Position numbers and translations under genes: made by a program. From the NCBI GenBank assembly GCA_003641415.1, contig QNAG01000011.1:1-21803 (forward strand): DNA of 21,803 nucleotides. The letters are read 5' to 3'. Under the pieces are notes generated by a model. That model was given only the letters and a program-made list of their open reading frames with translations, made no database searches and was not told where the DNA came from. Shown in pieces: positions 14,687-21,803 of the stretch. Position 1 is the stretch's first letter, and each line of letters starts with the position of its first letter. Source of the stretch: Candidatus Zixiibacteriota bacterium (GTDB lineage Bacteria > Zixibacteria > MSB-5A5 > GN15 > FEB-12).

Positions 14687-16709
14687 GATCCACCGTCCTC
14701 TCTACCTCAGACCGCAAATCGCTAAGCGAAACATTCCCAAGTGCATAAGGTCGAAGGCGACCCATCAACCAGCGAATCATAGCAAATCTTTCCAGATTTG
14801 GGTTCAATCGCTTTAGATCATCCCATAGCGCAGGGATTCGCTTTGTAATCTCGTCCATTGTGATTTTTTGAAAATTCACTTCTTTGAGAAGTGTATCGAC
14901 CTGGACATTTGTCCTGGTGCAGGAAAGAGCCAGAAGTTCTGGGGCAAACTCCGGAAGGACTCCGTTTTTATAAAGAAGCTTAAACAGATCATATAAGAAT
15001 TCAGAATCTACCCTTTGCGGAGGCTTCCTTTTTCCATCAAGACTCTTTAGATTATGCCCGAAGATTGTTCCAAGAAGCTTTGGAGAAATATCAAAATCGT
15101 TGCTGATTCGCTCGATTAATGGGGCCAGATTCTTTCGCAAAAGCCATCGGTGACAATCGGAGGGAATTTTCCACTTATTAAGCTGCTCCATTCTGTAAAT
15201 TACTTCAACTGGAAGATTAGTACGAATCCGTTCTATAGTTTCGTTTGAAATTGAAAGTGGGGCGGAGTCTGTGTCTGGATACATCCGGTCAGGTCCTGGT
15301 AGAACTCGCTCGAAAAGAGTTGTGCCATTTGGAAGCGATTTCCGCGTCTCATCAGGAACACCCTCAAAGGCAAGGCGACATCTTTCTTCAATTGTTTCTA
15401 ATGCGGTCGTAATATCTTCCTCAGGCCCCCAGAATAGAAGTTGCGCATCCCCCTCTTTAGCGTCGAGCTGCTGCCTTATCTCGTTCCAAGTAGCATCTTC
15501 AACTGCTAGTCCACTCCCAGCAAACTGTTCAGATGTAACAAGATTTGGTTTTTCAAGGCACGCAATAACTTTCAAACGATCACTAATCTCATCAGCAAAT
15601 ATCTTCCCTGGCTGGGTAAAGTGGGACAGTATACCGGCAAACCCTGGCAGATTGACAGCAACAGCCCTATCCACCGGTTCGTAATCGATATCTATTTTTT
15701 TAATGATTGAAACATCAATATCACTATACCTAATTTCCCAGAGAGAAGTATCTTTAATACATTTCTGCAGTTTCTCCCGAATGGCCAGCAATGCTTTCTG
15801 GCGAAAAGCCTCGATATGGGTCAACATCGGGATCCAAGCAATATGCGCTACACCCTTGATCTCGACCCTGGTTCCCCCATTAATACTGACATTTACATCT
15901 TGTCGCGCAGCTCCTATTCCCGTTCGCACCTTACCGGAACTTCGAGCCAGAAACCTCAAGTAGTTGCCAGCCTCGGCAGCTTCATCAGGAGTCAACATGT
16001 CAGGGTAAGTAACCATCTCAATCAAGGGCATTCCAAGTCGATCGGTTGTGTATACTCGATTATGTCGAATATCTGATACTTCTCGACAGGAATCCTCTTC
16101 TATGCTTAACTGGATAATACGCACCTTCTTCTCTCGAAGCGGTATTTCACCCTCGATTCCAACTATAGCTGTTCGCTGAAAACCGGTAGGAATACTGCCA
16201 TCCAGATACTGCTTGCGTGTAATGTGGAGTTCTCCAACTACATTTGTCTTAAGAAGCAGCGCAATTTCGATGGCGATTTCAAGAGCTTCAGTATCAATTT
16301 TGAATGGTGGGGTATCATCGATTTCGTAGGTACAAGCGGTCTCGTTCTTGATGCGATAGATGATGTTCTTACGTGTCTTGCGTTCCATCAGCGCAGTACC
16401 GTCGTATCCACCCATCTCACTGAGCGTAGGGCGCATATGTCGGATTACCTCTGCGTTGTAATCATCTCCTCGTTGATAGATTCCAGCAGGACAACGGCAA
16501 AAGAGCTTGGACTTTGTAAGCAACTGCTGATGAATTTCCAACCCACACTTGAATCCAAGTTGTTTGTATTTCTCTTTGGTGACTTCCCCTTGAGGAATGA
16601 AACCCACCTGTTGCAAAGTCCTTCTATAGTTTTCCTCTGGATTGATTGCTGTCTTATCACAATCTCCAACAATGGTTTTATCAAGTTGACTCACTTCAAG
16701 CTGCTCCAT
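14679..16709 (-). CDS. gatE: Glu-tRNA(Gln) amidotransferase subunit E (archaeal type)
   Basis: The 676-residue protein belongs to the GatB/GatE family: GLEIHQQL (56-63), LFCRCPAG with a cysteine pair at 71/73, YEIDDTPPF, DGSIPTGFQRT, PLIEMVTYPDM and ARQDVNVSINGGTRVEIKGV. Its length (GatB is about 480), the GAD-like insertion in the middle, GPDRMYPDTDSAPL, and the YqeY-like helical tail mark it as GatE. It phosphorylates and then amidates Glu on tRNA(Gln) with ammonia from GatD. The first ~50 residues before GLEIH exceed the few residues usual in archaeal GatE. No good ribosome site precedes ATG 16709, so the true start may be internal. The gene overlaps gatD by eight bases. Confidence 0.92.
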   Translation of the reverse strand: MEQLEVSQLDKTIVGDCDKTAINPEENYRRTLQQVGFIPQGEVTKEKYKQLGFKCGLEIHQQLLTKSKLFCRCPAGIYQRGDDYNAEVIRHMRPTLSEMGGYDGTALMERKTRKNIIYRIKNETACTYEIDDTPPFKIDTEALEIAIEIALLLKTNVVGELHITRKQYLDGSIPTGFQRTAIVGIEGEIPLREKKVRIIQLSIEEDSCREVSDIRHNRVYTTDRLGMPLIEMVTYPDMLTPDEAAEAGNYLRFLARSSGKVRTGIGAARQDVNVSINGGTRVEIKGVAHIAWIPMLTHIEAFRQKALLAIREKLQKCIKDTSLWEIRYSDIDVSIIKKIDIDYEPVDRAVAVNLPGFAGILSHFTQPGKIFADEISDRLKVIACLEKPNLVTSEQFAGSGLAVEDATWNEIRQQLDAKEGDAQLLFWGPEEDITTALETIEERCRLAFEGVPDETRKSLPNGTTLFERVLPGPDRMYPDTDSAPLSISNETIERIRTNLPVEVIYRMEQLNKWKIPSDCHRWLLRKNLAPLIERISNDFDISPKLLGTIFGHNLKSLDGKRKPPQRVDSEFLYDLFKLLYKNGVLPEFAPELLALSCTRTNVQVDTLLKEVNFQKITMDEITKRIPALWDDLKRLNPNLERFAMIRWLMGRLRPYALGNVSLSDLRSEVERTVDHG

Positions 16710-16849
16710 TCATTACCGGCTTTAACCAGTTTGGATAAAAAACTTCCTTTGGCAGTCCGGTAAGGATAATCAAACAGCCCTGATTTAGCAAACACTTCAA
16801 ACACTTCCGGCAGAATAATCACAGAGGGTTTTGTGAAAATATTCAACAA
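16691..16849 (-). other. Possible short ORF between the phosphotransferase gene and gatE
   Basis: The gap is open in one frame for 52 codons from TTG 16849 (or 35 aa shorter options such as GTG 16822), ending inside gatE. The translation has protein-like composition, with alternating hydrophobic and charged stretches (for example VIILPEVFEVFAKSGLFDYP), and a GNEWSSLK end. No ATG and no ribosome site are visible, and I do not recognise it. It could be a small gene, a decayed gene tail, or chance. Confidence 0.25.
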
Positions 16850-16854
16850 TAGGG

Positions 16855-18876
16855 CTATTCTTCGAATTTTTTAAGCTGTCTCATGGGAAGCATCATATTG
16901 AAGTAAGCCCGCTGGAAAATCGCCAGAGCCTTGCGGTTAAGATCAGTCGCTAAATCCGGTAGCGAATCAACTAAACTAACTGGAGAAGCAACTCTACCAG
17001 AAGTGGTATCGACACGATAAAGCGCTTGGGGACCATCTATCCGGCTTACACTGTAATAGCCATCTTCGATATACCCCACTTGCAGCCAGTCTGAAAATTG
17101 AGCAAACTTCACCCCAGTTTCAGAACTGTCCAAAAGATCATGTCCAAAAGAAAAATCGTCATAGTTCAATTGCAAACGCCCCATAATAGTTGAGAGAATA
17201 TCTATTTGGCTACCAAGGCGCGATATCTGTCGTCCATGTAAATTATTCAATGAATCAGTATGTAACAACAGTAATGGAATGTGGTACTGGGTAAGGTCCA
17301 TATCACCTATTGGTTGAAAGAGCATACCATTATCGGCTGTAATAATAATCAGTGTATTTGAAAAGTGAGGATCATCGGCAATAGCAGCAATGAACCGCCC
17401 CAGCGCCCAGTCCGAATATTTGAAGGCATTCAAGCGCAGCCTGTCCTCTTCTTCCTCGGGCAATTCACCAAAGGGGACATCGGGCACTACCCACGGCCCA
17501 TGATTAGATGCGGTGAGTAAAACTGCAAAGTACTTTTTATTCTCCAATGCTCCGAGTTCTTTAACTGCTTTATCGAACATAACATGATCTGGAACCCCCA
17601 AAGTACTGAGTTTATCACTGGCATCGTAGTCCGACAAAGAGATGATACGCTGCATCCCGTTGGACATTAGAAATCCTTGCATATTATCGAAATGCGGATC
17701 GTGCGTTGTAAAAAAGATTGTTTCGTAGCCATGCTTGCGGAGAATCGAGGGTAATCCATGAAAACTATTTTGCCCGGTAACCTGCTTCATAATCGATTTG
17801 CCAAAAATAAGCGGGTTGCCATACAGCGTACAAAATAGCCCTGAATAGGTGTGACTTCCTGATGAGTAGCAATTGGTGAATAATATACCTTTACAAGCCA
17901 GCGAATCGAAGCAGGGTGTCAAATCATAGCTATACCGATTCTCAAGGCAACCAATGCGGCTAGCTCCAAATGATTCCATAATAATCAGAATTACATTAGG
18001 TGGATCGCCGTTTTCCCGAGAAAAAGTAACTTCCCTGTGAAGACGTTGAGAAGATAACTCCCTATCACTTAATTGTCTACCGGTGAGTATTCGTACAAGC
18101 GAATCAGCCTTCGGAAAGGCAATGGATTCCATTTTAACTCGTGTGTTTTCCTTACTGCCGACATCATAGATAGCGTCCCGTAGGAACGTAAAAGTAGGAT
18201 TAAGAGCTAGTTGATTGGCAAAATCATATTTTGAAAAATAAGCCAATCCCCAAGTCAGAGGCGCTTTTTCTTCAATTCGTCCCCGAGCAAGAACTGCAAA
18301 AAAAGCAATCGTAAACGGAATCCAAAATAGATTCACCCATATAGAGCTGTACCTTCCCCATGATGTGATAAACCGAAGAATTCTGACAGATAGAAAAACA
18401 AACAGTATCAGCAAGAAGAAATAGAGCAATAAATACCACACTACCGGGTATGTCTGCCAAATCATGGAGAACATAAAACCGGGAGTATCCGACCACTGAA
18501 GCGCACTTCCGTTCAGACGGGAGTTGAAAAACTTAAAGAACTCTATGTCGCACAAATGAATAAAGAATGTGATAGCGGTCGCTAAGAAAAGAAAGACTGA
18601 GCTGATTCTCCTCACAATTGTGTTTCGTGTAACCTCAAGATATGGAAGCGTACATAAGAGGAACAGAGCTGAAGCTATATATGCCGACACTGCCAAATCA
18701 AAACGCAGTCCAACCACAAAGGACTGAAAAAGAATCCCGACAGGTACCCCCTGGGCATCATCTGACATTTGGAATAACAAAATCAATCGCCACAACTGAA
18801 AGAATATTACCTGCAAAAGTAGTATCGCTATCGCAAACACGGCAGGGGCTGAAATGTATCGGCTGCTGATTCTCAA
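16855..18876 (-). CDS. Membrane phosphoglycerol transferase / LtaS-like sulfatase-superfamily enzyme
   Basis: The 673-residue protein has about five transmembrane helices in residues 12-197, then an extracytoplasmic domain (about 290-600) of the alkaline phosphatase/sulfatase superfamily. By analogy with lipoteichoic acid synthase: IIMESFG (metal ligand Glu301), SGSHTYSGLF (catalytic Thr343), TASNHGPW (His459) and ITADNGM (Asp515). LtaS has a DH pair in the last motif; here it is DN, as in arylsulfatases. The likely activity is transfer of phosphoglycerol or a similar phospho-group to a glycan or lipid in the periplasm. In a diderm this may resemble OpgB/EptA-type envelope modification; the substrate is unknown. 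The start is TTG 18876, seven bases after GGAGG. No ATG fits before the first helix. Confidence 0.88.
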   Translation of the reverse strand: MRISSRYISAPAVFAIAILLLQVIFFQLWRLILLFQMSDDAQGVPVGILFQSFVVGLRFDLAVSAYIASALFLLCTLPYLEVTRNTIVRRISSVFLFLATAITFFIHLCDIEFFKFFNSRLNGSALQWSDTPGFMFSMIWQTYPVVWYLLLYFFLLILFVFLSVRILRFITSWGRYSSIWVNLFWIPFTIAFFAVLARGRIEEKAPLTWGLAYFSKYDFANQLALNPTFTFLRDAIYDVGSKENTRVKMESIAFPKADSLVRILTGRQLSDRELSSQRLHREVTFSRENGDPPNVILIIMESFGASRIGCLENRYSYDLTPCFDSLACKGILFTNCYSSGSHTYSGLFCTLYGNPLIFGKSIMKQVTGQNSFHGLPSILRKHGYETIFFTTHDPHFDNMQGFLMSNGMQRIISLSDYDASDKLSTLGVPDHVMFDKAVKELGALENKKYFAVLLTASNHGPWVVPDVPFGELPEEEEDRLRLNAFKYSDWALGRFIAAIADDPHFSNTLIIITADNGMLFQPIGDMDLTQYHIPLLLLHTDSLNNLHGRQISRLGSQIDILSTIMGRLQLNYDDFSFGHDLLDSSETGVKFAQFSDWLQVGYIEDGYYSVSRIDGPQALYRVDTTSGRVASPVSLVDSLPDLATDLNRKALAIFQRAYFNMMLPMRQLKKFEE

Positions 18877-18983
18877 TTATTTTCCTCCAGTTATAACACA
18901 ACCTCAAAATGGATTTTTACAGCATACTTGTCAAGTCACCGTAATCACTGGTATTTTTTACTTTTCTTTTCAAAATAACTTCT

Positions 18984-18994
18984 TATAATATAAT
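18984..18994 (+). promoter_or_regulatory. Double -10 box upstream of the C25 protease gene
   Basis: Two perfect TATAAT hexamers overlap by one base (18984-18989 and 18989-18994) in a T-rich stretch. They would give a leader of about 120 bases before GTG 19121. No good -35 box is at the right distance, so recognition by a sigma-70-type factor is only plausible. Confidence 0.35.
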
Positions 18995-19120
18995 AGAGAG
19001 TTTAAATGCTTTCACATATACCTACTTTTTTGCGAATTGAAAGACAACGGTTACTTAGTTTTGCAGATACTAAAAACAAGAAACAATTAATACATCCCAA
19101 CTTTTCGCGGAGGTCCACGC

Positions 19121-21803
19121 GTGAAAAAACATCTAATTTTGGCAACTATGCTGCTGGCAGGTTTATTTATAGCCACAACAGCATCGTCGAGTCAATTGGT
19201 CACACTGGAAGACGCATCTACACATGCGATAGTAACAGACCTTGGTCAGGACGGCCTGACTCTTGACATCGGAGTCGGGGCAATACAGATCACCGAAGTT
19301 ACTACACCTGAAGGTGTTTTCAACTTAGTAGCTTTTGAAGGTTGCACTCGATCTCACAACTTAGGCAAGCCCAATCTCCCAACAGTTAACCGGTTGATTT
19401 CAATCCCATTTGGCTGTGAGTTGAAGGTGAACGTGCTCAGCTACGAGGTTGAGGAAATATCACTAAGTGATTTGGGAATCGATGCCCCCCTGATCCCTGT
19501 TCAGCCTTCAGTATCAAAATCTGACGATCCAGCATCTATACCTTTCGAGTTTAATCACAACATTTATGAACAGAATGAATTCTATTCACTTTCACTCGCC
19601 CATGCTGAAGTCCAGGGAACGATGCGTTCCGTACATCTTGGATTGGTCAGTATCTCACCGATTGAATACAATCCCGTTACCAACGTTTTGAGGGTATACA
19701 AGGACATCCAGGTAACGGTATCGTACGAACATGCCGACTGGGCGACCACTAAGGAAATGCAACAAAAGCTGTATTCACCTTTCTTCGAAGGCTTATACAG
19801 CAAGGTATCCAACTACACACAGCAACAGTCGTCGATGCGGGACGACCTTGTAACTTATCCGGTCAAGTATGTAATCATCTCTGATCGTATGTTTGAAGCT
19901 CAGTTGGCGCCATTTATCGAGTGGAAGACAAAAAAAGGTTTCAATGTTATTGTAGCCTACACCGATGTGATTGGTTCTTCAACCTCTGCCGTAAAAACTT
20001 ACCTCCAAGGTTTATATAATGATGGCACACCAGAAGACCCGGCCCCGTCGTTTGTGCTGTTTGTTGGTGACGACAATCAAATCCCGGCCTACACAGGCTT
20101 CAGCGGTCATATCTCCGATTTGTGGGTGTGCGAGTACACCGGCGACAACTTCCCTGAAATCTACTACGGCCGGTTCTCGGCTCAAAATACGAGCCAGCTC
20201 CAGCCACAGATCGACAAGACGCTCGAATACGAACAGTATCTTATGCCAGACCCAAATTACCTGGAAGAGGTGACCTTAATTTCCGGAGTAGATGGCACCT
20301 ACGCTATCACGTACGGCAATGGCCAGATCAACTACGGCACCAACCTCTATTACAACGCAGCTCACGGCATCAGCCCGCATGTCTGGCTGTACCCCTCTTC
20401 TGACAATCCAGGAGCCTCGGCGGCGACCATCCAGACAGTTCAGGACGGTGTAGGATTTATGAACTACACTGCTCATTGTGGTCATTCCGGCCAGTCAAAC
20501 CCATCCTTCGATACGGACGATGTGGCTGATCTGACTAACAATCATAAATACCTGCTTGGTATCGGAAACTGCTGCCAGGCCAACACCTTTGGCTCTGGCT
20601 ACAGCACCCCCTGCTTCGGCGAGGCCTTTGTGCAGAAGGAAGCCGGTGGTGGTATCGGCTATATCGGCGGCACCAACTCCACTTATTGGGACGAAGATTA
20701 CTGGTGGGGGGTTGGTTACGGCCCTGTCGTTGGTGCCGGACCGACCTATGAACAAACTGGCCAGGGAGCCTATGACGGCACGTTCCACGATCACGGCGAG
20801 GCGGTCAGCGATCACTATATCACCAATGATGCTATCATCTTCGCCGGTAACATGGCTGTCACTGAGTCCGGCAGTTCCCGGACGGCCTACTACTGGCAAA
20901 TATACCACCTGATGGGCGACCCGTCCGTTATGACTTACATGGGCGTGCCCTCCGTCAATAGTGTCACTCATCCCAGTGCTCTGGTATTTACATCGACAAC
21001 TATCACAGTTCAAGCTACCCCGGGTTCGTACGTCGGTATTTCGCTTGATGGGATCCTTCACGGTGCTGGCTACGTTGATGCAACTGGCCAGGTTGAAATT
21101 ACTCTGGACCCGTTCTCGGGTCCAGCCATAGCTGATATTGTAGTAACCTGCCAATTCAAAGAACCGTATACTTCGACAATTCAGCTTTTTGCACCTGATG
21201 GTGCTTATGTGGTGTACGATGATGCTCAGACGAATGATGTTACCGGCAACAACAACGGTATTCTTGAAGCTGGCGAGACTGTCCTTCTGGGTCTTGAACT
21301 CAAGAACGTTGGCCCCGATGAAGCCATTGATGTGGTTGCTACGATTTCCTCCACTGATCCCTACATATCTGCGATAGGTGACGACACCGAGTCATACGGC
21401 AGCATCCCCGGCAATGACGGCACCAAGTTTATCGCCGACGGCTTTTCTTTCACCGTGTCGCCAGATGCTCCCGAAGGTTACCTTGCTTCCTTTGATCTAT
21501 CCGTTACCGGCACCAACCGCGACACCTGGACCGGCAACTTCTCACTTGAGATTCATCGTCCCAACGTAACCTACCTGACCGTAGCTGTGACCGATATCGG
21601 CAACGGCAACGGCGTCCTCGATCCCGGTGAAACGGCTGAACTGGTTGTTTCCTTATCAAACTCCGGCAGTGGCCAGGCCACCAACACCTCTGCTATTCTA
21701 TCCGAGACGGACACTTGGGTGTCGGTTATCGACGACTATGGAGAGTTTGGCGCTATTGATGTATTCGGTGGTTCAGCTTCCAATACTATAGATATATTTG
21801 AGG
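19121..21803 (+). CDS. Secreted gingipain-like cysteine protease, peptidase family C25 (3' end beyond window)
   Basis: GTG 19121 has GGAGG seven bases upstream; 894 codons are visible and the frame runs off the right edge. Residues 1-24 are a Sec signal peptide. About 25-240 looks like a C25 propeptide. About 246-606 is the gingipain catalytic domain: YTAHCGHSG with His452 and KYLLGIGNCCQA with Cys485. The 33-residue spacing equals that of His444-Cys477 in Porphyromonas gingivalis Kgp as I recall it. PCFGEAF, YIGGTNSTYWDEDYWW and YHLMGDPSVM also match gingipains. About 608-690 is an Ig-like domain. Two beta-sandwich repeats follow (from about 690 and 805), each opening G(N)GN(N)G(I/V)L(E/D)(A/P)GET. 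Secretion beyond the outer membrane is likely; the sorting signal would be past the window. Confidence 0.93.
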   Translation, partial: MKKHLILATMLLAGLFIATTASSSQLVTLEDASTHAIVTDLGQDGLTLDIGVGAIQITEVTTPEGVFNLVAFEGCTRSHNLGKPNLPTVNRLISIPFGCELKVNVLSYEVEEISLSDLGIDAPLIPVQPSVSKSDDPASIPFEFNHNIYEQNEFYSLSLAHAEVQGTMRSVHLGLVSISPIEYNPVTNVLRVYKDIQVTVSYEHADWATTKEMQQKLYSPFFEGLYSKVSNYTQQQSSMRDDLVTYPVKYVIISDRMFEAQLAPFIEWKTKKGFNVIVAYTDVIGSSTSAVKTYLQGLYNDGTPEDPAPSFVLFVGDDNQIPAYTGFSGHISDLWVCEYTGDNFPEIYYGRFSAQNTSQLQPQIDKTLEYEQYLMPDPNYLEEVTLISGVDGTYAITYGNGQINYGTNLYYNAAHGISPHVWLYPSSDNPGASAATIQTVQDGVGFMNYTAHCGHSGQSNPSFDTDDVADLTNNHKYLLGIGNCCQANTFGSGYSTPCFGEAFVQKEAGGGIGYIGGTNSTYWDEDYWWGVGYGPVVGAGPTYEQTGQGAYDGTFHDHGEAVSDHYITNDAIIFAGNMAVTESGSSRTAYYWQIYHLMGDPSVMTYMGVPSVNSVTHPSALVFTSTTITVQATPGSYVGISLDGILHGAGYVDATGQVEITLDPFSGPAIADIVVTCQFKEPYTSTIQLFAPDGAYVVYDDAQTNDVTGNNNGILEAGETVLLGLELKNVGPDEAIDVVATISSTDPYISAIGDDTESYGSIPGNDGTKFIADGFSFTVSPDAPEGYLASFDLSVTGTNRDTWTGNFSLEIHRPNVTYLTVAVTDIGNGNGVLDPGETAELVVSLSNSGSGQATNTSAILSETDTWVSVIDDYGEFGAIDVFGGSASNTIDIFE

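Noticed and set aside
16224..16763. Plus-strand open frame of 179 codons
   Set aside because: Antisense to the gatE 5' half, whose family motifs are clear; composition is not protein-like.
18929..18934. TTGACA -35 box on the minus strand before the LtaS-like gene
   Set aside because: The hexamer is perfect but no -10-like sequence lies 15-19 bases downstream.
19006..19266. Plus-strand ORF of 86 codons before the protease
   Set aside because: It overlaps the protease signal peptide in another frame and lacks a ribosome site; GTG 19121 has GGAGG and a signal peptide.
20495..21154. Minus-strand open frame of 219 codons
   Set aside because: Antisense shadow of the C25 protease catalytic and Ig-like region; no start signals.
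1..21803. CRISPR array, tRNA/rRNA genes, insertion sequence ends
   Set aside because: No regularly spaced repeats, cloverleaf-like sequences, transposase motifs or terminal inverted repeats were seen by reading both strands; a tool-based scan was not possible.

Overview
The window comes from a motile bacterium with an outer membrane. The evidence is a flagellar operon encoding both the P-ring (FlgI) and L-ring (FlgH), several Sec signal peptides, a secreted gingipain-like protease and a small secreted protein ending in a dockerin-like double repeat. Archaeal-type GatD/GatE together with this dockerin style (CC-x-G-x-RGNVD ... ADLTYLV..LF.GGP) resembles what I associate with FCB-related candidate phyla such as Zixibacteria. 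That placement is from memory of family patterns and has not been tested.

Layout. (1) Positions 1-11760, minus strand: a compact flagellar operon, read right to left as flgF, flgG, flgA, flgH, flgI, flgJ, flgN, flgK, csrA, flgL, fliW, then a glycosyltransferase with TPR repeats that runs off the left edge. Most genes overlap or sit within about 50 bases of each other, and most have a clear AGGAGG/GGAGG site. A near-consensus sigma-54 promoter (11745-11760) lies directly before flgF. Upstream of it are a 70-residue four-cysteine protein (11908-12120) on the same strand and a second, weaker sigma-54-like element. (2) 12121-12422: AT-rich divergent intergenic region. (3) 12423-13166, plus strand: secreted dockerin-like protein, followed by a terminator that may serve both strands. 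(4) 13304-16709, minus strand: overlapping gatD and gatE, the archaeal-type Glu-tRNA(Gln) amidotransferase. (5) 16855-18876, minus strand: membrane phosphoglycerol-transferase/sulfatase-type enzyme. (6) 19121 to the right edge, plus strand: gingipain-like C25 protease, incomplete.

How the parts fit. The flagellar operon builds the distal rod, the rings and the hook-filament junction. It also carries FlgN, the likely chaperone for FlgK/FlgL, and the CsrA-FliW pair known from other bacteria to couple flagellin level to translation. The csrA leader contains a 6-bp stem with a GGA triloop that begins at the flgK stop codon. A second possible hairpin exposes the GGA of the csrA Shine-Dalgarno. Together they look like a two-site CsrA autoregulatory element.

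I found no tRNA, rRNA, CRISPR array or insertion sequence. I see no wholly new multi-gene system. The most interesting points are the csrA leader, the sigma-54 control, an oversized FlgL, a FlgH without a lipobox, bacterial GatDE, and the four-cysteine protein beside the flagellar promoter.
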